This document shows, piece by piece, positions 32,533 through 43,521 of a stretch of DNA of 64,000 nucleotides (positions are counted from its first letter, which is position 1; every line of letters starts with the position of its first letter). The notes under the pieces are model-generated. The model ran no database searches. It was not told the origin of the DNA and worked only from the letters and a program-made list of their open reading frames with translations. The stretch is taken from the NCBI GenBank assembly GCA_023052935.1, contig CM041298.1:115303977-115367976 (forward strand), given 5' to 3'. Made by a program: the position numbers and the translations under genes. The stretch is from Piezodorus guildinii. Taxonomy: Eukaryota > Arthropoda > Insecta > Hemiptera > Pentatomidae.

Positions 32533-33318
32533 ACTTTTTTACTTTCACTTACTATATATAGTAAGGGGAAGTATTGCGATCGTGAAAATTTTCGAATTCC
32601 AGTTTTCAACGGAAATGCACGTTTTAGGGTCCCCTGAGTCAAAATAACCAAGTCCCGCAAAACGGTGAGTGTGTGTGTGTGCGTGTCTGTGTGGTAACTC
32701 CCGGGCGGAAACGGTAAGTCCTATGAAACTGAAATTTCATATTTAAGACAACTATACCCCGAGACGTGACAAAACATTTTTCATCAAAATGAGCTTACCA
32801 GAAGAGGCACTTTATACTATGCATTTTGCACCTTTTTTCGATTTTCTCGAAAACGGTTCCTACGATTTTGATTAAACTCGCTATATCGATGTAAAATTTA
32901 ATGGGTTTTAATATCATGTTTTTATTCTGATTAAAATGGTCTGACAGGGCTTAAATGCCGATATTTTAAATTTTCTTCCCCTAAAGTACCTTTAATTTTG
33001 TAGATTCAATAATAATAACTAGATTATCTTGTTAACGCTGATGAAAAACAGGTAAATATATAAATTGAATGAATTCGATACCCAACTAAAGGAGAAAACA
33101 GAAAAAATATTTTTTTAATGCAATTTTTCGTTTTTGAACATAAGAGCAGTAATATACATGAATGATATACCGTTGGAAAGCTAAAGATTTTAGAAAAAAT
33201 ATCATCTCATACAAAAGCTTTTAAAAGTTAATAGAGAGTGATGATATGAACATAAAACTAACTGATTATAAGTTAATAGAGACTGATGAGAAGAAGGTAA
33301 AACTTACTGATTATTTGA
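32533..33318 (-). repeat. Family A copy
   Basis: Minus sense with terminal hairpin variant CTTTCACTTACTATATATAG TAAGGGG, then AAGTCCCGCAAAACGG, a (GT)n tract, GAGACGTGACAAAACA and GGAAAGCTAAAGATTTTAGA. The last ~60 bp contain a small internal duplication (ACTAACTGATTATAAGTTAATAGAGA...). The start motif is missing; it abuts family C. Confidence 0.78.
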
Positions 33319-33619
33319 GACTAGCAGTGTCACGCAACTTTGCTCGCGAATATTGCATTTCCTATTAATTTATGTGCGTTTATGGTGAGATTGGCTATAA
33401 TAAATATCAACTATCAGCTACTCTTTGTTATCATTTAAAGCCCGATCTTGACTTCTTCCTGTCAAATTTACAATAGCAAACCAGTAGAAGTGGTTATACC
33501 CATAATCACTTAATATGTAAAAATAATCGTCACAAACCATTTTTTTAAAATAAATAACAATTGAATATATTTTCATAGGAACCTACACTTGAAACAGATA
33601 TGAAACGCAATATGCTTAA

Positions 33620-33856
33620 AAGGGTCGGTCACCTGTATGTAGTGACCAAGGAAGTGCCCTTAAGAGTTTTTAATGAGAGTAAAAAACAACCTTAGTTATG
33701 CCTTCCTTCGAAGGGGACGTAAAATGGTGGTCCCAAGCCTTTGCGACTCCATGAACTCGTTAAAGATCTCTACCCTAACTAAACTTGGCGCGGAAAAAAT
33801 TAGTCATCATACGATTAACCATAGTAGTACAAAAGTGACGTTAAACGAACAGATAA
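33620..33856 (+). mobile_element. tRNA-derived SINE, family 1, degraded head
   Basis: GGTCACCTGTATGTAGTGAC head with box B lost; the body AGTTATGCCTTCCTTCGAAG GGGACGTAAAATGGTGGTCC and CTCTACCCTAACTAAACTTG match the family. It ends GACGTTAAACGAACAG. Confidence 0.7.
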
Positions 33857-34199
33857 CAACAGTAATATGCTTAAATATATTTGTTATCAAATTTTTGTAC
33901 CTTTGCTGATACATATCAGATTAAGACAATTTTACGTTTAGGTTGTTCAACCACTTTTTGGGGGAAGATTTTCAAATCCTGCCTTATAGCACATCTAGGC
34001 GGTAAGACGAACCTCCAGGAAAAATTTTATCCTCACAACCATAGTAATTTTTCAGATACCAGAAAATTGAGTGATACTTTCTTTTATAAATATAGACATA
34101 CAGCTAAAAAATAACAAAAGTAAAAAAGTAATAACAATTAAAGTTGAAAATGACTCTTGAAATAAATCATGACTTAACAATATAGATAATAATATAGAT

Positions 34200-34880
34200 T
34201 GATATAAATATATCCGCGTTGTGTAACCTTCTATACTCCCCAGTAGCCTCATCTCTCTTCGGACCAAATATTTTAGTACCTTATTTTCTAAAACCTTTAG
34301 CCGTTGTCCGTCCTTCAAAGTAAACGGCCACGTTTCACCGTCGGAAGAATTACAGTTTAATAAATTCTAACCGTTAAGTTTTTAGACAGAAGCTAAGTAA
34401 CTTAGCAACTGAATAATAACACGCAATAATTTCCCACCTTTAACCGGGACTTTATTTCCTCCTGGATTTTTTTTTTCGTTATCATTGAACCTAAATACTT
34501 AAATTTCTCTACGTGTTCAAAAGTATACGCTGATATATCAATATCACTATGATCGCCACCAACTTCTGTCTCTGCTACAAATAATATATTTTGTCTTTTA
34601 GGTATTTATTTCGAGTCCTATTTCTTTATCGGTTTTTATTAACGGACTGTATTTAGTTTTTTAGTTTCCGTGTCTTCCTTTAGCAGTACCAAATCATCGG
34701 CGTATCCCTGAACCGGAATTTTACCACCCAAATTTAAACCTTCTTAGTACATGGCACTTTTTCTTTGATATATTTTAAAGCGACTTCGTCTGCATCAATT
34801 TCTGTTATTATGATTGCTATTAAGAAGTTTTTAAAAGTATATATTTTAAAGTACTTCCGCGTAAATGACATTTTTAGTTT
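34200..34880 (-). pseudogene. RTE-like LINE fragment
   Basis: The complement contains KYIKEKVPCTKK, GKIPVQGYADDLVLLKEDT (motif C, at about 34690-34735), NTDK-like and HVEKFKYLGS-like pieces, and DGQRLKVLENKV leading to RREMRLLGS at about 34240-34320. Many indels; the longest clean frame is 34052-34318. Same family as 12323-13073 but more decayed. Confidence 0.75.
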
Positions 34881-35257
34881 TATTTTCTTGTGGCAGAAGA
34901 ACATACTGATTTTCTCCGCAACCCGATCTCGACGTAAATCTATTCCTACGTGTTTAAATGGAAAAATATAAATTAACAGAAAATTGAATTATTTAAAAAT
35001 AAAAGGTAAATCATTTGGAATCATTGGGAAGCGAGGTTTTTTTTTTCTCCCAAATTTTCCCCGTTTTTCCCCAGATTTTCGACTGATTCTTCGGTCCTTT
35101 TTGGTCGCAGCGTGATGTTATATAGCTTATACCTTCCTCGATAAATGGACTATCCAACACAAAAAGAATTTTTCAATTAGAACCAGTAGTTTCTGAGATT
35201 AGCGCGTTCAAAACAAAAACAACAACTCTTCAGCTTTATAATATTAGTATAGATAAT

Positions 35258-35420
35258 AATATAATAGATTTTTTAATAAAACACATGTTTCTATATAAAT
35301 TCAATTTGATTAATTCCTTAATAGTTTCACGTATTTTTCTCTCTAACTGTATTTGAAAATTCATTCATTGATTTTAAAAATCGAGGTAAGTGAAAGTGTG
35401 TGTTGCCCGCACCAGATTTT
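35258..35420 (-). repeat. Family A start-region fragment
   Basis: Complement reads CTGGTGCGGGCAACACAC, ACTTTCACTTACCTCG, CTGTATTTGAAAATTC and so on up to AGATTTTTTAATAAAACACA. Abuts family C. Confidence 0.75.
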
Positions 35421-36000
35421 TTTTTTATTCCTTCTGCTTATCGCGCTATACTGATTCTAAAACTCTAAATATATTTTACTCTATCATCATTTTTATGAGA
35501 TATAAGCGTAGTTTTGGGTTGAAGTTTAATTTAATTTTTCTTATTTTTTATAACTATACGTGGTTTTTTAATTAATAAGGACTAATAACTTTTTATCTTC
35601 AAAAATAAAAGTAAATCAATAAATAAAGCTTTATTGACATATTTTTAAAATACAAAAACCTCTCCCTTATATGTTACCTCCTACATAGTCATAAAACATA
35701 TAGTTAAAAACAACTGAGTTATTGAATGAAATCATTTTAAATCAGCAGAAAATTTAAAAAGTAACTAGCTGATATCAACGTTTTGGTCATGTGATGTCAA
35801 CGTGGGTCATTGTTGCATGCCCTTGCATTTTTGTGGCTAATTTAAAAAAAATAGGCGAGTAGTTAGGGAGAACAGATTTTTTTATTCGTTATTCGGGTTC
35901 TGCGTATCTTGAAATATAAGCTCTCAAGTTTTAAGGTGGGGAGGGGGCAATATATTATCTTATTTTTTTGTCGATCACAAAGGTCCTTTTACAAAGGATT
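35421..36000 (+). repeat. Family B copy
   Basis: CTTATCGCGCTATACTGATT, AACTAGCTGATATCAACGTT, GTTGCATGCCCTTGCATTTT and ATTCGTTATTCGGGTTCTGC match the plus-sense family B order. Confidence 0.55.
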
Positions 36001-36440
36001 TTGGGTAATTATTACTCTCCATTACCTTCGAACAGTTTACATGTAACATAATATGTTTTATAAAATATGTATGAACTTTTCAAAGAAATATTATGGGTTT
36101 ATATATAATCTTTCTTCCGGGAAAATAAGTTCAATCAGGAAAAATATTTCTGTTTTTCTCATAAACCATTATAGTATCCTTTCACAGTTTGCATTTATAA
36201 TTTTTTTAATACCAAGAAATGATGAGAGAATTTATTTTCGAATAAAATAATAGATAGTTATAAGTAAGTTCAGAGGAAGGATATTTTCAAATAAGTTCAT
36301 ATTTTTTTAATAAGGATAAAATCTTTTGTAAAAAAAAAAAGAAGAAAATCTTTAATTCAAAGAGGCTATAACAAGGAAAAATTGAAACGAATCATGAACT
36401 GCTTTTTCCTTGGTACATCTAGACCAGTGGTTCCCAACAA
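36001..36440. other. Unassigned interval, hAT-like terminus at its end
   Basis: AT-rich. CCAGTGGTTCCCAAC at 36424-36438 resembles the common CAGTGGTTCCCAAC terminus of hAT-type elements, but no inverse partner was found nearby. Confidence 0.3.
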
Positions 36441-36730
36441 AAATTGTGACAAGGACCCTCTTAATCGAAATATAATATATATATATATATATAAATTACT
36501 AGTATGGTATGCTTACTATACCATAGTAAAGAAAAGTACTTTGAGAAGAGAGGAAGAAGGCAGCGGAACCCTTCATAGACCCGAGGGATTGAGAGATAAG
36601 CGTCGGTATTCCGCCGACAAAGACAAAGGAAGCCGACTCTGTTTCAGAAGACCCCGAGAAAGTATAACGCGACTTTATTTCGCGAACTGGAATAATAAAT
36701 TTTTTTTCTTGCAGATGTCGATCATTTCGG

Positions 36731-37045
36731 CCAATCAAAATTAGGGAAGAGGCTTGGATGGGAGAAGTGTATAAAAGGACCAGAGAAGTTTTCGTTCACA
36801 ACGAAATCCCTAGCTCATTGGCAACTGCACTGCTATCTCACTGTTGCAGCGTCATCTGCATAGCTAGTTACCACCTCCATTACTCTTCACTCCAGATGCT
36901 GTACTTCTCCACGCTCATCTCATCATAAGACATACAGTTAGTAACTCTAAAGTGAGCTATATCTTTAAATGTATTAATTTGATAGTTATTTGTGAATTTG
37001 AGATTTTGTTAAGTGAAATTCTTTAAACTCAATAAATAAACACAC
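36731..37045 (+). promoter_or_regulatory. CCAAT/TATA/AATAAA block, LTR-like
   Basis: CCAAT at 36731, TATAAAAGG at 36770-36778, and the polyadenylation-like CAATAAATAAAC near 37030-37041 are arranged as in the U3-R part of an LTR or a compact pol II promoter. The DNA between (36800-36920) is less AT-rich. Possible outer limits with TGTG...CACA are 36445 and 37052, flanked by AAAAT and AATAT, an imperfect 5-bp match. No second LTR, primer-binding site or gag/pol was found. Confidence 0.33.
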
Positions 37046-37052
37046 ATGCACA

Positions 37053-37634
37053 AATATATGCTAGGCGATGCAAGTGGCTGAAGATGGGATTCCGCATGTA
37101 CAATAGTAGATGTTGAAGGTAGGGCGCACTAATAGCCAAGCCAAAACCAGAAGCTGAGCTTCAGGAATAAAAACGGTCGAATCAGAATGGTATAGTTTAG
37201 TAGAATGGTTTTCATGATAGTACCATAATAATGTTAGAAAAGAATAATTCTCGTTTTCAGAATTTTGTTTTTCTTTTACCTCCATATCCTTCAATATTAG
37301 ACGTACAAATGTCTTTTACAACTCAAATGAAAGTTTATAAATTACTCGATGATTCACTGTATGACGAGTATCTTCGTAGGATAAACGGTTTCCAAGATAG
37401 CCACCATAATTATGTTAGAAAGGAGTAATGTATTTCGTGATATTCCCTTTTTAAATAGCCGCCATTTTGTAATGCACCCGTTTTGAGTTGGCAGACTTGT
37501 ATTTTTTGATCTTCAATCACAGATGCTTAGCATAAAACAAACTAAACATTTTGGTAAAATGGACTACATTTTTCGTTGCTGACTCATGGACCATATTTCT
37601 CTCAGACGCATACCAGTTGGTTTAACGCTTATTA
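37053..37634. other. Unassigned interval with a 65-codon frame
   Basis: An open frame at 37231-37428 (LLPPYPSILDVQMSFTTQMK) has no recognised domain. TTATGTTAGAAAGGAGTAAT at 37410 is a diverged direct repeat of TAATGTTAGAAAAGAATAAT at 37228, so part of it is duplicated non-coding DNA. Confidence 0.3.
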
Positions 37635-38260
37635 AATCACCGGAATTCCTTCTTCACCGAGCCCAACGACTTTACGACGCGTCAAAGCGATGCTCTCCTC
37701 AATTATACTGACGGGTTACAGGTTCCGTGAACCGGCGTTGTGTAATCTTCTAAAATCTAAACATATATTTTATGTAGTACCTTATTTTCGAAACCCAAAG
37801 GCTTTCCTCATCCTTCAAAGTAAGCGACCAAGTTTCAAATCCATACAGAACCGGTCGGATAACAACAGTTCTAATAAATTGTACTTTAAGTTCCTTAACA
37901 GGAGCCGCAAGCTAAATAATTTCGCACTGAATAATAAAACACAGTTTTTTACATTAATCGCGGCTTAATTTCCTCCTGAATTTATTCTAGTAATCATAGA
38001 ACCTTAATATTTAAATTTATCTACGTGTTAAGTTAATGATCTGATACATCAATATCACCGAGACAAAGACCGTTTCTATTACTAACCATATATTTCGACT
38101 CATCAGTATTTTTTTCAAGCCTTAACTCATAACTGGATATCATTAAAGTACCTGTGTTTACTTTCATAGTTTTCGTGTTTTCAAACAGTGGTACCAACTC
38201 ATCCGCTTACCCTAAAACTGAAATTTCACCATCCATATTTAAACATTTCTCGGAGCGTAT
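37635..38260 (-). pseudogene. RTE-like LINE fragment
   Basis: The complement gives LNMDGEISVLG with a degraded ADELVPL in place of YADDLVLL, then YLG-like and VIRPVLYGFETWSLTLKDEE-like segments (about 37800-37880), and LRNL-PVSII...VVGLGEEGIPV at the 3' side. Many stops. Distant copy of the 12323-13073 family. An A run (38261-38279) borders its right side. Confidence 0.65.
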
Positions 38261-38279
38261 AAAAAAAAAAAAAAAAAAA

Positions 38280-38700
38280 GAATTGAACAAGACCTCCTAA
38301 TCTTTAAGAGAAAAATTCTTCAAAGAATATTTGAAGAATTACAGATCGATTGAAACTGGAGAAGGCGGACAAATGCCCAGATTTACACAATTTTTAATGA
38401 GCAAGACGTCGTTCTGAGAATGAAGCATGAAGCAAACCCTAAGTAGTTCCCGACAGAACCTCTCTAAGGAACGAGAAGAAGTGGAAGACGGAAACTGAGA
38501 TGGTCAACGGTGTAGTAAAAGATTCAAGGGATGTCCTGGGAGTCGTGAAGTGGATAATGGCCGCACCGAGCCATATCAACCAATCACAGGAACACTGGAA
38601 GAAGTTGGTCAAGAGGCCAAGAGGAGTTGTAGCGCCGCACAGTGGGCAAAATCGCCAATTTAGGTGGACAAAAGTCAAGTCAAAAGTTTAGAATTTTCTA
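38280..38700 (+). pseudogene. LINE ORF2 C-terminal tail, second RTE-type lineage
   Basis: The plus strand reads EQDLLIFKRKILQRIFEELQ, a stop, NWRRRTNAQIYTIFNEQDVV, then after indels SGRRKLRWSTV and DVLGVVKWIMAAPSHINQSQ (38500-38691) and EHWKKLVKRPRGVVAP. This fits the FERKILRKIF...GRPxxRW...W tail of endonuclease-reverse transcriptases, in a version different from the other RTE copies. Confidence 0.55.
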
Positions 38701-39944
38701 ATCCTTCACCTTTATATTAGTAGTTGGCAAGACCCTTAATACTGATATTTTCCGCTATCCCGTGTATACAAATAAATAGTAAATGAGTGAATAATTCCTG
38801 TTCGCACAAGTGCCTAATAACCGACAGTGGGATTAACTTTATTCGATAGCCATTTATTGTGTTCAAGGTGTATTTAGCGCAAATTCTTTGCTTTTATTTA
38901 ACAATGGACATTGCTGAGACAGGTAAGACATTATACTTCCAAAATCGTTATTGAATATACATTGCAATCTTCCTGTACAGTTGAATTAGCAATTTTAAAT
39001 GTGTGCCCCTATTCAATAACAAAAAAACTATATAGCCCCCAAGTTACCCCAAGGATTTGTTTCATCAATCCTTCTACTAGTCTTTAGATATTAAAAAACT
39101 TTTTGCGATTTTTCGCGTTTTGGGTGATACATAATTTTTTTCAGACACAACAATCCGAATCAAAAGTTTTATAATCTATAAATTGAAGAGTTTACTAAAT
39201 AATATAATATACACCTATTAGCAGGTTTCAGCAACTCCGAGCCATAAATAAATTGTTTGTATTATTTTTCCCGTATCCTGGGACTTCAAACGTAAAATGT
39301 AGGGAAGTTGTAGATTTTAGCAATTAAATTTGATGTTTGACCATTGTGCGGTCGCCAATCGTGTCAAAAAATTAATTATTTTTTATAATTTTGTCTCATA
39401 TTTATTTCCCGTAATCTGGGAATCCAAAGGTTAGAAATGGACAAGTTTTAGAATTTTGTCCATATGTCCACTGTGCGCCCGTGATAGTCAGTACGTATCA
39501 CTCAGTGAAAGATTAGAGTAATTACTTATAATTGTAATTTAATTACTGCTATTCCAAATTACAATAGTTTTAATTGAAAAATAGTTTTTCGCTACCCTGG
39601 TGTTTCAGTATAAAACATTAAATCAAACTTTATTTTTATTTTTCTTCTCCAAAAAAAGCTAATTATAGAAGTTACAAATTAGAACTGAAAAGTAAGAGGA
39701 GAAATACATCAAGTACAGAGGGAAAAAAAGGGACTGAAAACTAACGTCCTCAGAGAAGGCTTAGCAGTTCTCACTAATGTGAACTTACATCAACCCTGGC
39801 TTACAAAGTTAGCAGCTCTTCAACTGCAATTTGGAATTTAACCTTTTAATCACCTTTACGGTCCAACATTAAACTACTGCAATTAGGGAGGTGTCGTGCT
39901 ATTAATCATAAAGCAGAAACGCCCAATCTTTAAATCTGAAAAAG
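38701..39944. other. Unassigned interval with a candidate 5' exon and diverged tandem units
   Basis: At 38904-38922 ATGGACATTGCTGAGACAG is followed by GTAAGA, a possible short first coding exon (MDIAET) with a donor. No downstream exon was found. Further right, blocks with TTTTTCCCGTATCCTGGGAC (39267), ATTTCCCGTAATCTGGGAAT (39404) and TTTTTCGCTACCCTGGTGTT (39585) are diverged repeats of each other. No coding support. Confidence 0.35.
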
Positions 39945-40566
39945 GTTTTTTTAAAGGAAATTTACAACTTTATTATACAATAAAATATATTAATTAAATG
40001 TGTTAATTTATCAAATGGGCTTGATACAGGCATGTGAAGAAACAACCCAGTGGTAGCACTTCTAGGTTTATTTAATGTATGAGGTCGCGAGGCCACCGCC
40101 TTAGGGGATTATCAGAAATAGATGGTAATGAGAGTTTGCGGACAAGTGGGTTGGAATGGACGGTAATTTGGAATTAAAGGAGGTATATCTAGTTCGGGCT
40201 AGATCTGCGACTAATTTGATATTTAGGTCTTTATGAATTATTTTATTGGTGACAAAGTAAGGGGCATTTAGGATCTTTCGGAGGATTTTGGATTGCAAGG
40301 ATTGAATGCGGGAAGAATTGGATGGTTTGATGGATCCCCACATGCCCGAATACGCCCAGTTATTGTAATATAAATTAATTTATTGTGGTATGTTGAAAGT
40401 GTTGATCGCTTGTCAAGTAAGTGTTGTAGTAAACGGTATCTGCGAGCTGTTTCTTGTCTTTTCAATCAAGTGTGAGACGTTTGTCTAGATGGAGTCCTAG
40501 GTACCGAATCTGTTCAAATAAGGTGAGTGGAATATTGTTAAAGGATATAGTGGGACAGGCGGACAG
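39945..40566 (-). pseudogene. Jockey-like LINE 3' part
   Basis: Minus sense. The complement carries IRYLGLHLDKRLT, KRQETARRYRLLQHLLDKRS (40268-40465) and MWGSIKPSNSSRIQSLQSKI with NAPYFVTNKIIHKDLNIKLV (40101-40343). A short TGAAAAAG repeat at 39937-39944 and 40567-40574 may be the target duplication. Frameshifted and truncated. Confidence 0.78.
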
Positions 40567-41044
40567 TGAAAAAGTAAAATTTCAACTTAAATAACTAGGT
40601 AATCGCATAGTTCTAGAGTAGATTTGTTAATTAGATCTGTTATGATAACATCCTTGGGTTAACGAACAAAATTGAATGAAATAAAATAAAGTTGTTTTAA
40701 CGATTAAAAAAATCAGAAAATACTCGAAAATTCAGAAACCTGGTTACCCTCTCGGTCTGAACAATTCTAAAAAAAAAAATAAAAAAAAAAAAAAAAAAAA
40801 AAATAAAAAAAAATAAATAATACAATTCAGGCAGTGATAGGGATTGCCGACAGAAGTGAAAACTTGTAACTTCTCGATTTGTGCCAGAATTTTGTTGGGA
40901 AGAAGAGTACCTTCGTTAAAGTAGATTATGTTGAAAATACATTTTTTTTTTTTATTATTACTTCATTTAATTGTAAAACATGATCACCCTGTAGAGACAT
41001 ATCTTGAAGTATGTCATAATCTGAATGTGACTGTCCCAGTGACT
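40567..41044. other. Unassigned interval with A-rich tract
   Basis: Holds a long A-rich run at about 40770-40820 and otherwise unrecognised AT-rich DNA. Confidence 0.35.
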
Positions 41045-41515
41045 GAAGTCCCACAAAAAGGTCTGTGTGTGTGTGTGTCCGTGTGTGGTGACTCGCAGGC
41101 AGAAACGAAAAGTCCTAGGAAACTGAAATTTCATATTTAAGACAAATATACGCCCGAGACGTTACAAAACCTATTTCATAACAATGAGCTTACCAGAAGA
41201 GCCACTTTATACCATACATTTTGCAACTTTTTTCGATTTTCTCGATAACGGCTCCGACGATTTTGATTTAACTCGCTATATCGATGTAAATTGTAATGGG
41301 CTTCACATGTAGGTAGGTTTTATTCTGATAAAAATTGTCTGGCAGGGCTTAAATGCCGATATATTAATTTTGTTGATTCTATAAAAATAACCATATTATC
41401 TTATTAGTATTAATAAATAAGAGCTAAATATGCATGTTGAGCGAATTTGAAAAACAACTAAAACACATGTTTCTATAGAAATTTAATTAAACTTAATTTA
41501 AAACAACCACTTTAA
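41045..41515 (-). repeat. Family A fragment
   Basis: Minus sense from GTCCCACAAAAAGGTCTGTG with a (GT)n tract through GCCCGAGACGTTACAAAACC and CTCGATAACGGCTCCGACGA to AAAACACATGTTTCTATAGA. An internal part is deleted. Confidence 0.72.
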
Positions 41516-41564
41516 TTTTATCCGACTTCACTCTTCGTTTCTTTGTAGTGTAGAACTAACTTTG

Positions 41565-43040
41565 TATTAAGATAACATATTTTCTATAATCTTTAGCTTT
41601 CCAATGTAGTATTATGTTGCATATCTAGATTACTATTCTTTTTTTCGGGCAAAAATTTACCTAAAAAAATATGTTTGCTCATTTCTCCTTAAGTTGGAAA
41701 TCAAATTTAAATTTTTTTATCATTGTGGATGTAATTAGTTGACCGTTGAGAATTACTGGAAGGAATTAATCCGGGTGGCGGTCATTAAATGAAACAACTA
41801 AATAGTTTCAACTATTTTATTGTTTGCCAACGTTTCTTATAATTACGTTTCTATAATTCTATATATGTATTTATTTTGTTTTGTTTATGTATTTAAAATT
41901 TTCTAAATGTCTTCACTATTCAATTTATTCCAACTTGTATTTATGTTTATTTAATTTTTTTTATCAACCTGTAAGATTTGTCAATTAATGTATTTTACAA
42001 TGTTCCATTATTATTTTTTCCACCCTGTTATCTTTGGATACCTAAAACAGAATTAGGGATGATTAAGTTGGGAGGTACAGTCAGTTTTTCTCCATATACA
42101 TCTTCCATCACTGCTCTTACTATTATATAGGTGATATTTCAAGAATTAAATCATAATTTTTTATCCTGTATCATTATTATAATCATAAGTTAAATTTCAT
42201 TGATTCTTTGTATGGTAGTATTAAGAATTTTAGTCATTGTTGTCAGGCCCTGTCCATAAATCAGTACGTATTTTCCATTCCACCTTTTCCTACGTATTTT
42301 CCATCCTACCTACCCCCCATCTACCAAAACAGTACCTAGTTTCCATTCTCCCACCATGCGGTACGTATCTCCACTCTACTTCATATTTTTATATTTCATA
42401 TTTCATGTAAATTATTGATACCTGTGTAAATTTTGTTTAGTGAACATTTTTATTTTTTCTGTATAACACTTTCATTATTGTAATATGGTCATTGTATTTT
42501 TTTTACATATACAGTTCTTCTGTTATTTTTTCAATACCGACGTTCTCTAGCTAAATAGGTTATATAATATTGTATGTAATGTCATTGAAATTATATTCTT
42601 TTGTATCTTTTTAGCCCTGATGATGACCCACAAAGGGGGTCGAAACGTTGGCAAACAATAAAATAGTTGAAACTATTTAGTTGTTTCATTTAATGACCGC
42701 CACCCGGACTAATTCCTTCCATTAAATTTTTTTACTTTAGACTTAGTGAGTTTAAAATTTTTGAAGAAGTTTTTGTGAAATAAGTCGCTCTTCTGGTTCG
42801 CCGATTTTGTAGAAAAGCTGCAATAATATCCAAGTCACCTATGCTCCTAAAATATGAAATTTCAGTTTTATAAAACTTTTCGTTTTCGAACTAGACTTTG
42901 GACTAGACGAACTTGGTCATTTGGACTCAGGCAAAAACCATTAAAATATCTGGTTACAACTCGAATTTTAGAATTTTCTTAATTCTTTCCCTAACTTTAT
43001 AATTCATACACGTACATAGGTAAGTGGAGAAAGTAAAAAC
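41565..43040 (+). repeat. Family A copy split by a Penelope-like element
   Basis: Plus-sense family A text at 41565-41719 (TCTTTAGCTTTCCAATG, CTCCTTAAGTTGGAAATCAA) resumes at 42735-43040 (CGCTCTTCTGGTTCGCCGAT to CATAGGTAAGTGGAGAAAGT). The interruption is the element at 41720-42721. Confidence 0.72.
41720..42721 (+). mobile_element. Non-autonomous Penelope-like element with ~80-bp inverted repeats
   Basis: A 13-bp duplication TTAAATTTTTTTA at 41707-41719 and 42722-42734 bounds 1002 bp. Near the left end GGAAGGAATTAATCCGGGTG GCGGTCATTAAATGAAACAA continues to GCCAACGTTTC (41769-41848); the right end carries the inverse complement (42641-42720) with one clear mismatch. The left repeat is preceded by a ~49-bp extension. 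Before the right repeat, CTGATGA (42617-42623), a GACCC/GGGTC stem and CGAAAC (42641-42646) resemble a hammerhead ribozyme core. Inverted terminal pseudo-LTRs, a short extension and such ribozymes are known from Penelope-like elements. No RT or GIY-YIG ORF remains. A MITE is the alternative. Confidence 0.55.
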
Positions 43041-43311
43041 AGTGTTAATATTCATAATAAAAAAGAACTGATAATAAAACATTATACATATTTATCTCTT
43101 TAAAGATAACTCAGTTAATAAACTCAGTTAAGCAAAATAAATTCTGCAGAAGGCATAACAAGGATTTTAAAAAATCGTTATCTGGGTTCAACGTATCTTT
43201 GAACGTGAGACCTCAAACTTTGTGGGGCAGGTTATTTTTTTTATTTTTTTATTTTTTGTCGATTACAATCGTTCATTATTTAAATGAATGAAAAAAAAAT
43301 GTATAAAAAAG
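43041..43311 (+). repeat. Family B fragment
   Basis: AATCGTTATCTGGGTTCAAC GTATCTTTGAACGTGAGACC and GTCGATTACAATCGTTCATT at 43166-43276 match the family B segment. The rest is unassigned AT-rich DNA. Confidence 0.45.
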
Positions 43312-43482
43312 TGTACTACCACACAAGTGTCATCAGCATAGATATAAAGGAAAGTGCTAGAATGGGATGGAATATCAGCTGTATAAACTGTGTAAGGGAT
43401 AGGTCCTAAAATACTGCCTTGAGGAACACCTGCAAACTGATTAAAAAGGGATGAATAGGAATTATTATTATTTACTTTGAAA

Positions 43483-43485
<3 letters not shown>
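43312..43485 (-). pseudogene. Jockey-like RT core fragment with intact YADD
   Basis: The complement encodes NNNSYSSLFNQFAGVPQGSI, LGPIPYTVYTADIPSHSSTF and IYADDTCVV, the QG and catalytic motifs of the RT palm. It is cut on both sides and flanked by a ~37-bp A run (43483-43519). Confidence 0.78.

Positions 43486-43519
<34 letters not shown>

Positions 43520-43521
<2 letters not shown>

Larger units (their letters stand above)
33319..35254 (+). repeat. Family C copy with nested SINE and RTE
   Basis: Begins GACTAGCAGTGTCACGCAAC TTTGCTCGCGAATATTGCA and ends GAGATTAGCGCGTTCAAAAC ... CTTTATAATATTAGTATAGA. A CCCCGTTTTTCCCC section precedes the end. I recall this start/end combination from interspersed repeats in several insect genomes, but the class is not certain. 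A SINE and an RTE fragment sit inside. No family C protein is visible. Confidence 0.5.
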
